Shown here: in pieces, positions 8,037-16,948 of the stretch | Layout: each line of letters begins with the position of its first letter | Position numbering within the stretch: the stretch's first letter is position 1 | Assembly (NCBI GenBank): GCA_024811115.1 | Contig: JAKOGH010000524.1 | Location: forward strand, 1-20,307 | From: Terana coerulea | Lineage: Eukaryota; Basidiomycota; Agaricomycetes; Polyporales; Phanerochaetaceae | Reading direction: 5' to 3' | DNA length: 20,307 nucleotides | Position numbers and translations under genes: made by a program | Notes under the pieces: model-generated | What the model saw: only the letters and a program-made list of their open reading frames with translations | What the model was told of the DNA's origin: nothing | Databases searched by the model: none

Positions 8037-8255
8037 TGTTGAGTCAGATAGACGCCGTAAGCGCTCTGCTCACATCTTCTCTATTGTTCTACCAGGTTCC
8101 ACCATGACGATGCCTATTGTCTATTGTCCTGGTATCTATTTGTGTCTGTTTGTAGTACAGGCACCCAGTATTGTATATAAGGCAGCCCTCTGCGCCATAC
8201 ATAATAACACTCTTACAACTCTCAACCCACTAACGTGTGTATCAACCAACCCACA
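8037..8255 (+). mobile_element. Possible solo LTR
   Basis: The 219-bp segment begins TGTTGAGTCAG and ends CAACCAACCCACA (TG...CA), as Copia-type LTRs do. It has a TATA box (TATATAA, 8174-8180) in the position expected for the LTR promoter, then a short transcript-like stretch rich in ACTCTCAAC. No tRNA-primed internal region or second LTR is visible. ACAGG occurs at both borders (8030-8034 and 8253-8257) but overlaps the proposed 3' end, so the duplication is not clean. It could instead be an ordinary promoter. Confidence 0.35.
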
Positions 8256-8494
8256 GGTGAGTAACCATCCTAGCTTCCTCTAGGCCTCGGTAGGAGTGTA
8301 CGCCGCTGTATGCGCTGCACTTCTACAAGGAAGCTGTTATGTGTTACTCGATGCTGCTCGTTTGGCTCACGCAGGACGGTATGTCGCTGAATTCTTGAGG
8401 TCCGTTCGCACGCCGTGATTGGCTCATCGCCCCTTCGTGGCGCAGAATGATGAGGGGGCCGCGCGCTCGGCCAGTGCTCGCCTTCTGGAACAAA

Positions 8495-8846
8495 CCTCAT
8501 TGACTACGGCGAAGGGTGCGAAGAGCAGACTGCTCACCTGCCCGGCTGCTATCACACCCATGACGCCGCGCCGTTCTCCATTGGCCAGAGCTTTTCAGGG
8601 ATCCGTCAGGACATGTGCCTGACTGAATGCCCAACAGTTCTGCGCCCAGCGTGCCTTGCCTCCATGTTCAACAATCTTGACGAACACCTGGCGGTAGTTC
8701 GTAGCCCGGAACCGCACTGATTTCGCACCTTGGCGCGCTCGCGGAGCCTCTTAAACAGGGCAGCCCAGGTACCCTTGCTCTCTCCCCGCCCTTCAATCTT
8801 CGCCCAAGCGTACCCTCAAGGCCCTGGACCATACATACTTCGTAGG
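8495..8846 (+). repeat. Upstream module of copy B, shared with copy C
   Basis: Homologous to 11403-11847. Shared blocks include CTCATTGA(A)CTACGGCGAAG, CATTGGCCAGAGCT, CAATCTTGACG, GGAGCCTCTT(A/C)AACAGGGCAG and GGTACC followed by CTCTCTC. The segment holds the promoter and 5' leader of copy B and marks the left end of the duplicated unit. Confidence 0.7.
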
Positions 8847-10612
8847 ATGAGCTCTGGTAAGCTGTCGCTGTCCTATGTGGAAGCACGTAAGTGGTTTCCT
8901 TCACGACTGTCCCCTTGCTGCGCTCAAACTCGTCTGCTGCTAGTCAATGTCGGGAAACGGTCCCGCGGTGCTGCGATAGGCTTGCTATTTTATGACCACA
9001 GTAAGCATAGGCATTCATCTAGGCGGTTACGCAGGCTAAGCCGCGCTACTTAGTGCTCAACCTTGACCGCGAGGTGCTACCGTCCCGAGCGGAGGAACAG
9101 CAGCAGTCGCTGACGGCGTTCAATTAGATCCTCTTCATCTGGACGGGAGACAAGACCCGGCCTGCGTTTTGGCTGTACCTCATTGTGAGTTGACGAACAG
9201 CATGTGAATAGCGCGATGCGCTCTGACAATCTCGCCAGAACAGGTTTCTTCCGTTTGGCTACTATATATTCGACACCAGTACGCCCCTCCGACCTCGCAG
9301 CGGCGCTTTGCCGGGCTAACCACTTGGCTCTCCCGCAGTTCCGATAACCCCGGCTGGTGGCACTAGCTCGCTGGTGAGTGATTTCCGCGCTACCTCATGC
9401 ACGCGCCCGCACGCCGCTCACCGCTTCGCACGTGCTGTCAGATGTGAGCGTCCGCGACGGCAGAAATCTCCGATGGCTGATTCAACTTTTAGCTGCGCCA
9501 TCTACCTCATGTGTGACGGCATAGTGTAAGAATCTCGCATCGTGCTTGCATGCAACCCTTCAGCTCACGACGCACGGCACAGAACTACCTTGTCGACGCT
9601 GTGCGTTCAAGGTGCGCCCAATCTATCTGGATAGCACGTCTCAGCAGAGGCCAACGCGAACTCCCCAACAGTGATATTGCAGCTGCGCGTAAGTCGAGCT
9701 TCCAATGGCTGACAGATACCGCAGCTTAGCTATTTTGTGCAGATATATGCACTCTACGAGCGCAAAAGGAGTATCCTCATCTTTCTGTTTGCGCTGTGCG
9801 CCGTCGAGATCAGCATCATGGCCATACTGGTCGCCGTCACGATGAGCCATCTCGAGAGTGCGTCCCGCCGCGTCAGCTTCCGGTGTTCTTTGCCCCAGAA
9901 CCTCACGACGAATTTCACCAGATATCCCGATTCTCTCTGCGGCGACGGGCTGCGCGTACCAGGGCCTGCTGCACCTCTCCTCGCTCTTCTGGATCCCCGG
10001 GCTCGTCTTCGAGCCCATCCTCTTCGTCTTCGTCGCCCGCAAGGCGTGGGGCCCGCGCACGTTGTCGCCGCGGATACCGATCGTGACGAGGATCGCGCGT
10101 GACAGGTGCGCATCTGTACCACGCCAGTCACGCTCCCCGGCTCACCATTTTTCGCAGTCTCATGTATTTTGCTGGGTGCGCCTCCTTTTCACTGCTGTAC
10201 CGCGGGCTCGCATGGATTAAACGGTCTCATACACAGCGTGTTCGCCGTGCTCCTGGTGAGCACCATCATCTGGGCGCGCGCGCCGCAGTACATCAACATC
10301 GTCAACCCGTGCGTCCCTCCCCCTTGTCCCCACCGCCCGTATTCTGCATCCGCTGACGATGTGCCGCGCGGCTGGATTACTAGGTGGTCGGCGGCGCTGC
10401 CGTCGATCCTGGGCAGCCGCCTGATGCTCAACATGCGCGAGTCGGTGTACCGGCGCGGGATCACGGGCTCGTACATCGTCGAGAGCTTCTCGGCGGTGCC
10501 GCCGGACGCGTCGTTCATCCCGCAGTTCCGCGCCGCGGCGGGGCAGTCGGACGCGGAGCCGGAGCCGGAGCCGGAGCTGCACGAGCTGGAGAGCCGGGAG
10601 GATGGGACTTGA
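8847..10612 (+). CDS. DUF6533-like multi-pass membrane protein, copy B
   Basis: Function is unknown. It is an integral membrane protein. Exons are 8847-8886, 8944-9000, 9054-9073, 9128-9184, 9239-9278, 9339-9373, 9442-9443 (2 nt), 9493-9525, 9583-9611, 9672-9688, 9743-9857, 9922-10105, 10158-10175, 10237-10308 and 10384-10612. They sum to 948 nt, or 315 residues plus stop, with no internal stop. Landmarks are SLSYVEA, then LLFYDHMLNLDREILFIW and RPAFWLYLINRFLPFGYYIF (DUF6533 signature). These are followed by transmembrane segments CAIYLMCDGIVTTLSTLCVQ, ILIFLFALCAVEISIMAILV, SSLFWIPGLVFEPILFVFV and FAVLLVSTIIWA. The tail starts WSAALPSILGSRLMLNMRES and ends in a Glu-Pro repeat (EPEPEPELHELE). 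Compared with A it has two additional introns: one after D-G-I-V and one splitting R-D-S-L-M-Y-F. In this set it is the most clearly intact copy. Confidence 0.88.
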
Positions 10613-11219
10613 ATGCCCCGGTGTTATGTTGTGCTGGCGGAGTTTACTTCGGCGTCCGTACCCCGGGCTGTCTGCGATTTGTGTCACAAGAACGTGCGAA
10701 TGCTTTTCATGCCACTCTGTCTGCTGCGCCACCCCCCCCTGACGCCGTGCCGAGTGATGGGTCGCTCAGGAATCGTCAGCATTACCGAAGCCTATCACGT
10801 CGAGCTGCTGGGCTCTCGGTAAACGTCGTCGTCCGTCATGAAACGGTCGCTGGCTACGTGATATTCTCTCGCCTGGCGCACTCGATAACGTGGCAATGGG
10901 TTAACATCACGGCACGCACACCGCTATGCCGTTACCCAGGACTCTTCACCGCTCTCGAGAAGAATACCGTGATCAGGGATCCGTAAACACTCGGCCGTCG
11001 ACATGCGCTTAACTAAACGCTCACCAGTCCTGCACTTCGCATGCCTTTCCGCTGTTCGCCACCCTTTGCGAACGCCTTCACCGCACTGGTTTCTCGCCTT
11101 GACGTGGCTGCGGAGGCGCAAGATCCTAAACGGCACAGCGCGTGCATCGTCGCTCTTTCCTTTAGCTCATGACCATCTGCATCTCTCGCACCCCCTGCGC
11201 ACTGGAGATCCTGCACAGC
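10613..11219. other. 3' flank of copy B and degenerate upstream sequence of the relic
   Basis: 10613 to about 10920 is recognisably homologous to the 3' flank of copy C (13598 to about 13880): GTCAGCATTACC, GGCTA(C/T)GTGATA and TGGCGCACTCGAT are shared. This marks the right end of the duplicated unit. About 10930-11219 precedes the truncated relic copy. No intact gene was recognised. Confidence 0.55.
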
Positions 11220-11378
11220 ATGTGCTCTGCCGGGCTTTCGCTCTCCTACGTCGAAGCACGCAAGTGATTCGTTTCATTACTGCCCATTCGTTGTGTTCAC
11301 GCTCAGCCACTTGTTTCCAGTCGATGCCGGAAAACGGTCCCGAGGCGCTGTAGCAGGCTTATTATTCTAATGATTACA
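11220..11378 (+). pseudogene. Two-exon relic of a DUF6533-like gene
   Basis: The ATG at 11220 opens MCSAGLSLSYVEA, matching exon 1 of copies B and C. The donor is gcaagt where copy B has gtaagt. After a normal-looking acceptor (tttccag), exon 2 at 11321-11378 reads L-D-A-G-K-R-S-R-G-A-V-A-G-L-L-F. An extra A then turns the Y-D-H of the paralogs into consecutive stops TAA TGA. The remaining exons are missing: the sequence jumps at about 11400 into the upstream module of copy C. This is a truncated duplicate. Confidence 0.85.
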
Positions 11379-11402
11379 GTGAGCACATACATTGACCCAG
11401 AG

Positions 11403-11847
11403 CCTCATTGAACTACGGCGAAGACTCCGAAGCAGCCTGTCAATCTCGACGATATCACCCGCGGCTCAGCGGCTCAGATGCTATCACGACCATGTCGCTC
11501 CCCATCACTGCGCGCCCTGTTCGAGAGGAACGCCATTGGCCAGAGCTCTCTGCCCCTGATCAAGGATCCGGAAGTGTGCCTGCCTGACCGACCGACCGAT
11601 CAGTGCTGCACCCAGCTTTCGTCTGCTATGCGCCACAATCTTGACGGACACTTGACGGCAGTTCGCAGCTTATCGCACTGATTTTGCCCGTTGAAACACC
11701 TATGGAGCCTCTTCAACAGGGCAGAGCGGGTACCACTGCTCTCTCTCGCCCTCTCTTTTTCTGTTCTTCCTCTCCCTTTCTGTTAGCTTGTGACCACGCC
11801 CGCACCCAGTCACCACACCGTTGCGACGTTGAACCCTAATTTGTAGC
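11403..11847 (+). repeat. Upstream module of copy C, shared with copy B
   Basis: Homologous to 8495-8846 (see that entry). It carries the pyrimidine-rich leader (CTCTCTCTCGCCCTCTC) just upstream of the copy C start. Its left edge directly abuts the relic copy. Confidence 0.7.
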
Positions 11848-13597
11848 ATGAACTCTGCCGGCCTTTCGCTGTCGTACATTGAAGCACGTCAGTGTCTCCT
11901 TACACTATTGCCCACTCGGTGTGCTCAGACTCACCTATTTCCAGTCAATATCGGGAAACGGTCCCGAGGTGCTGCAATAGGCCTGCTGTTCTATGATCAC
12001 AGTAAGCGCGGACATCGCTTCAGACGGCTGCGCATGCTCAGCCGCTCTCTTCAGTGCTCAACCTTGACCGCGAGGTGTGGGCTTCCTCAGGACACGAGGA
12101 AAGATCAGAGTCCCTGACGGCGTGCGACTAGATCAACTTCATATGGAGGCGAGACAAGACTCGTGCTGGATTTTGGTTGTACCTCATCGTGAGCCAGAAC
12201 ACGACACGGCGCCTGCACGATACCGTCTCACGTTCCCGGCAGAACAGGTTTCTTCCGTTTGGTTACTATGTCTTCGACGCGAGTACGTATATGCCCCTCC
12301 GCCCTCGCAGCGGGCCCTTGCTGGGCTGACGCCGTGTCTTGCCTTGCTCGTAGTTCCGTTACCCATGGGTAGTGGCCCCCTCCCGTTGGTGAGTGGGCTC
12401 TACGCCGTCCCATGCGCTCGCCTGCACGCTGCTCACTGCTGTGCGCCTTCTGCCAGATGTGAGCGCCCGAGCGGGTAGACGGGTCCGATGGCTGACTCCA
12501 AGTTTAGCTGCGCCATCTACCTCATGTGCGACGGTATAGTGTAAGAATGCCAGACTGTCCTTGCGTGCACCCCTGCCACTCACGAGGCGTGACACAGCAC
12601 TACGTTGTCGACGCTTTGCGTTCAAGGTGCGCTCAGTCCACTATATCCTATGGATAACGCGTCTCGGTAGAGGCCAACACGAACTCTCCGACAGTGGTTT
12701 TACAGCTGCGCGTAAGGCCATCCTGTGGCTAGCGGTCTACACCACACCTCACCCATTTTGTGCAGATCTATGCGCTCTACGACCGCGAACGGAAGCTCCT
12801 CGTCTTTCTGCTCGCGCTCTTCGCCGTCGAGATTAGCATCATGGCCGTGCTGGTGGCGGTCACGATGAGCCATCTCGAGTGCGTGCCGCGGCAGCTTCCG
12901 CTGTTATTACGACAGCGCCTCACATCGCGGCCTTCAGACATACCGATTCTGGCTACGGACACCGGCTGTGCCTATCAGAGCCTGCTGCATCTGTCCTCGC
13001 TCTTCTGGATCCCCGGCCTGGTCTTCGAGCCCGTCCTCTTCGTCTTCGTCGCCCGCAAGGCATGGGGCCCGCGCCAGGCTTCGCCCCGCGTGCCGCTCGT
13101 GACGAAGATCGCCCGGGACAGGTGCGCGTCGCTGTGCGATGCCCTTCACGCGCCCCGGCTCACCCGTCCGTCTGCAGTCTCATGTATTTTGCCGCGTACG
13201 CCACCTTGTTTTCATTGCTGCACCGCGGGCCCGCGTGAATGGTTTCCATACACAGGGTGTTTGCCGTGCTCCTGGTGAGCACCGTCGTCTGGGCGCGCGC
13301 GCCGCAGTACATCAACGTCGTCAACCCGTGAGTGCTCGCCGCCGGATCCCTGATCTCCAGCTGACGTCGCGTGGGCCCAGGTGGTCTGCTGCGCTGCCCT
13401 CGATGCTTGGGAGCCGCCTGATGCTCAACATGCGGGAGTCGGTGTATCGGAGGGGCCTCGCGGGCTCGTACATCCTGGAGTGTTTCTCTGCGGCGCCTCC
13501 GGAGGCCACGTTCGTGCCGCGGTTTCTGGCCGCGTTGGAGCAGTCGGACGCAGAGCCGGAGCAGCATACGCTGGAGCGCGGAGTTGATGCAACTTAA
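11848..13597 (+). CDS. DUF6533-like multi-pass membrane protein, copy C
   Basis: Tandem duplicate of copy B; function unknown. Exons are 11848-11887, 11945-12001, 12055-12074, 12132-12188, 12243-12282, 12354-12388, 12457-12458 (2 nt), 12508-12540, 12598-12626, 12695-12711, 12766-13121, 13178-13195, 13256-13327 and 13381-13597. They total 993 nt, or 330 residues. The protein follows copy B closely: LLFYDHMLNLDREI, FWLYLINRFLPFGYYVF, VTTLSTLCVQVVLQLRIYAL and SAALPSMLGSRLMLNMRESV. At 12880-12937 the counterpart of a B intron has lost the AG before its donor (CTCGAG-TGCGTG against CTCGAGAGTGCGT in B). It now reads through in frame without stops, adding about 19 residues rich in Arg and Leu between two membrane segments. 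A weak GC donor (T|gcgtgc) would also keep frame and give the ancestral-length protein. The gene is intact under either reading. Confidence 0.82.
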
Positions 13598-14524
13598 ATG
13601 TCCGAGTTCCTGCCGCACTGACCGAATCGACTTCAGCGGCCATATGCCGCGCTGCCTACGATTTGTTTCATAAGCGCCTGTGATTATTTCGCATGTTGCG
13701 CAGTCCTCCCTGACGTCGTGCCGAATGATGTCTCGCTCAGCAATTGTCAGCATTACCAAAGGCCACCTTCGCCACACTACTTTCACGTCAAGCTGCTGAT
13801 CTCGCGGCCATGCTCGCCACGTACACATCCACTGGCTATGTGATACTCTTCCGTTTGGCGCACTCGATGACATGGCGGTGGAATGAAGTTGCGGTACGTC
13901 CGCTTAGCATCTGTGCGCCCGCCGTACGCCAACTGTTCGCTGTTTGAGATCAGCTCGGGCAGATGGTGGTGTACGACGGAGGGATGCAGGTGTAGCGCCT
14001 CCGCGCCCGTGCCTTGAACACTGGCTGCGATCCGGGGGCCCGTGGGGAACGCGCCCGCGATGTCAAACCCAAGACGGTCATCAACGCCGGGCAGCGCGGA
14101 GCGCCGCTCGCCCTGCCTCTCCCAACTGCGCGCATCGTCGCTGGGCGGCGGTGCCCTGAGGCCCATGCTCCCCTTCGGTTCTCGTTCGCGATCTGCTGCG
14201 GTGCCACGGCTGTCAGTCCAATCCCCGATCCCAACTTCACGGGGCGGCTGAGCGTGCCTCGTCCAACTCTGCCCTTAGAGGCGGACAGATCGCGCTCTGC
14301 CACAGCGACACTGGGCGGCCCAGATCGCGCGGCTCCTTCCGTCGTGTGTGATGCCTGGTACGCTTCCGGTTACACCTCCGGAAAGACGCCGTGGAGGTAC
14401 TTAAAGCTTGCTCGACGCATCCTCGGGCCCGTCGCGCCCTGCGTCCATTATGTCCGGGACTTAGATCCAGCAGACCATCCCGCTGTCAAGCGACTACCCT
14501 TATTGCATTCGTTCTTTCCTTTCA
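13598..14524. other. Intergenic region between copies C and D
   Basis: The first ~280 bp are homologous to the 3' flank of copy B. About 13900-14450 is GC-rich. It has overlapping open frames on both strands (longest about 120-190 codons) whose translations show no family pattern and no consistent splice structure. It is not called as a gene. The last stretch before 14525 is pyrimidine-rich (CATTCGTTCTTTCCTTTC), as expected of a fungal 5' leader. Confidence 0.5.
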
Positions 14525-16178
14525 ATGGAGGCAATTGCGCCGGCTGGACTGTCCTTGTCTTTCGTGAATGCTCGTGAGTTGTAAACCACCTTCCCACATT
14601 GGCGTGCGCTCATTTCTTCAAGTCGACGTTGGCAAACGATCGAGAGGTGCCGCGATTGGGCTGCTATTCTACGATCACAGTGAGTGCTTGGCTGCATCCA
14701 CTTGAATACATTAGCTCATGTGCGGTTACCTCAGTGCTTAACTTTGACCAAGAGGTACGTGCTTAACCGTCTAGCTCAGAATAACCAGTCACTTCATAAC
14801 ACACCAGATAAAGCTAGTGTGGTTGCAGGACAAAAACGACCGGCATTTTGGCTCTACCTGTTTGTGAGCATCTCCGTCCCTTCGACAGCCGCCACCTGAC
14901 ACCTTTACCCGCCAGAATCGACTATTCGCTTTTTTATATTACATCTGGGACACAAGTACATTCAGCTGCTTACTCTTTTTGTACCAACAGGACTAACCCT
15001 TGAGTCATTCAGTTCCTACTACACCAAGCGGTCAGAACACCTCTAAGGTTGCCCTTCCTGTTTATACACTACGCCGTTATGCTCACCCGCCTCCGTATAC
15101 AGAAGTGAGCAATTGGGTAACATGCTTATGAAGGCTACTGTGCTGATCCAGAGACTCATAGCTGCATCATATTCCTGATGTGCGACGCTATTGTGTGAGT
15201 CTCCCAGCGCACCGTCTCGTAAGCTGCTGCTCGTTTGGCTGATCCCACGGGCAGAACTACCCTTGCCACCCTGGCGGTGCAAGGTAAGCCGTCGTTCCGT
15301 CGTCCGCTGCTGATCTCCCGCTGAGCACCCGCGCTGTCCGCAGTAATCCTGCAGCTCCGGGTGCGTGTCTCACATCACCCACCCTTCCTGCGCAGCCGGT
15401 GACCTCCCCTTGTTTGTCGGGCAGATCTACGCACTCTACGGACGGAGCAGGAGGATCTTGGTTCTTCTGGCGGTGCTGTGCGGCGTGGAAGTGGCCGCCA
15501 TGGGCATCCTGATCGTCATCACGATGACCCACCTGCAGAGTACGGAGTCTCCTTCCGCTACAGCCTCGATCGCACTTGTGCTGATATTTGGCGGTCAGAC
15601 ATGCCGATCCTGACGACGAACACCGGCTGTGCGTACCAAGGCCTGCCCCGCGTCTCCTCGCTCTTCTGGATCCCCGGCCTGGTGTACGAGCCCATCCTCT
15701 TCGCGCTCGTCGCGTGCAAGGCGTGGGGCGGCCGCGCGAGCGACGACCCACAGGTGCCCCTCGTGACGAGAATGGCGCGGGACAGCCTGGTGTACTTCGT
15801 CGTGTCAGTGTTTCTCCAATGTCTGGCCGGCCGCTCGGGCTCACCGTTTGATGTAGAGTGTTCATCGAGCTGCTCGTGTGCACAGTCGTGTGGGCGCGTG
15901 CGCCCGAGTACATCAACGTCTTCAACCCGTGAGTGTGCTCATATGCGTTGCTCGCGATTTAACGAACACAAGTGTATGATAGGTGGTCCGCTGCGCTCCC
16001 TTCGCTGCTCGGCAGCAGGCTCATGCTGAGTATGCGCGAGGCAGTCTACCGACGAGGCAATTCTGACACCTACATCCTGGAGAGCTTCACCGTGTCCACA
16101 CCTATCCCCGCGAATCACCAGGCTGAAAGTGCCCCGCCGCGGACTCCTTGCCGCGGTCCGGAGATGCACGGCAGGTAG
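14525..16178 (+). CDS. DUF6533-like multi-pass membrane protein, copy D, with frame breaks
   Basis: Most divergent paralog of the array. Exon positions, by homology to A and B, are 14525-14573, 14623-14679, 14735-14754, 14808-14863, 14916-14955, 14991-15030, 15103-15104 (2 nt, AA), 15162-15194, 15255-15283, 15344-15360, 15425-15539, 15599-15803, 15857-15928 and 15983-16178. The DUF6533 start (LLFYDHMLNFDQEIKLVW) and the membrane half are clear: CIIFLMCDAIV, VEVAAMGILIVITMTHL, LFWIPGLVYEPILFALV and VFIELLVCTVVWARAPEYIN. Exon 4 is one base short; an A run at 14832-14836 has five A where six would restore K-R-P-A-F-W. Exon 6 is also out of phase, so the exon sum is 931 nt, not a multiple of 3. 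The cause is pseudogenisation or consensus error. Like A it lacks the R-D-S|L intron; like B and C it has the intron after I-V. Confidence 0.7.
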
Positions 16179-16948
16179 CGAACGCGGCATCTCAGCTCCC
16201 GTGCTTGTCCTCCTACGCCACTCCGTATCCCACCGCGATTCCTCTCGGCCGCGAACAGCTGATGCCGCCGCATGGGGAGCACGCCCAGGTGATCGCTACC
16301 GCTGGGACCACCAGGAGCCGTCAACCTCACACGGGCGCACAGGGTCGCTCAGGGTGCCCGCGGGCGGGCGACGGTGCAACCCGTTGGCGTGGTCTCGCCC
16401 TCTCCCAGCCCCGTTATCAATCCCAGCGCCGATCGCGATCGGCCCCTCGAGGCCCAGGGCCACACCCCACCGCCGCCGCCGCGCGCCTCGCCCGCCAATC
16501 TCGTTTAGCACGCCGTGTTTTCTGCACCCGGGGGCACATACACGCGCACACAATGCAAACAGCACGCTCGGACACGTAATATACAGCGGGCTAGTAATAC
16601 AGCGGGCAGGTCGTATAGGGGGCAGTATATATATAACAGGCATAGGCTGAGTGGGGTGTGATGGATCGGGGCGCATAGTCTAGCGTGGGAACAACAGAAT
16701 AGATAATACAGCTGCGGCGCATTGCAAAGGTATATGAGGCGGCGAACGTCCGTGGGGCACAGTCCAGGGTCGAGGCGGGTGTCTTGGTCGCGTACGTACA
16801 CAAGTCTCAAGACGTTTTCGGGCGCGGCGATACGGCGACGGGGCGTACGTACGCGGCATCTACACGGTATTAGTAATACAGGCGCGAGGGCCCACAGGCA
16901 TAATGATGAGGCGTCGACGGCGACGGCGGCGGCCGGGCGCGGCGGGTA
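16179..16948. other. Intergenic region between convergent genes
   Basis: 3' flanks of copy D and of the large minus-strand gene. It contains a GC-rich half (16180-16500) and a stretch with short imperfect repeats of TA(A)TACAGCGGGC near 16577-16606, followed by TATATATATAA at about 16627-16637. Open frames here are compositionally biased and show no family features. Confidence 0.5.

Noticed and set aside
10217..10732. 171-codon minus-strand open frame across the end of copy B, and a similar 237-codon frame across copy C (13160-13873)
   Set aside because: Both are antisense shadows of the GC-rich last exons of copies B and C, where plus-strand family conservation is clear.
13783..14577. Overlapping open frames of 120-190 codons on both strands between copies C and D
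   Set aside because: The region is GC-rich, the frames overlap antisense to one another, and neither gives a family pattern or a coherent exon structure. The right end of the plus frame overlaps the clear first exon of copy D in another frame.
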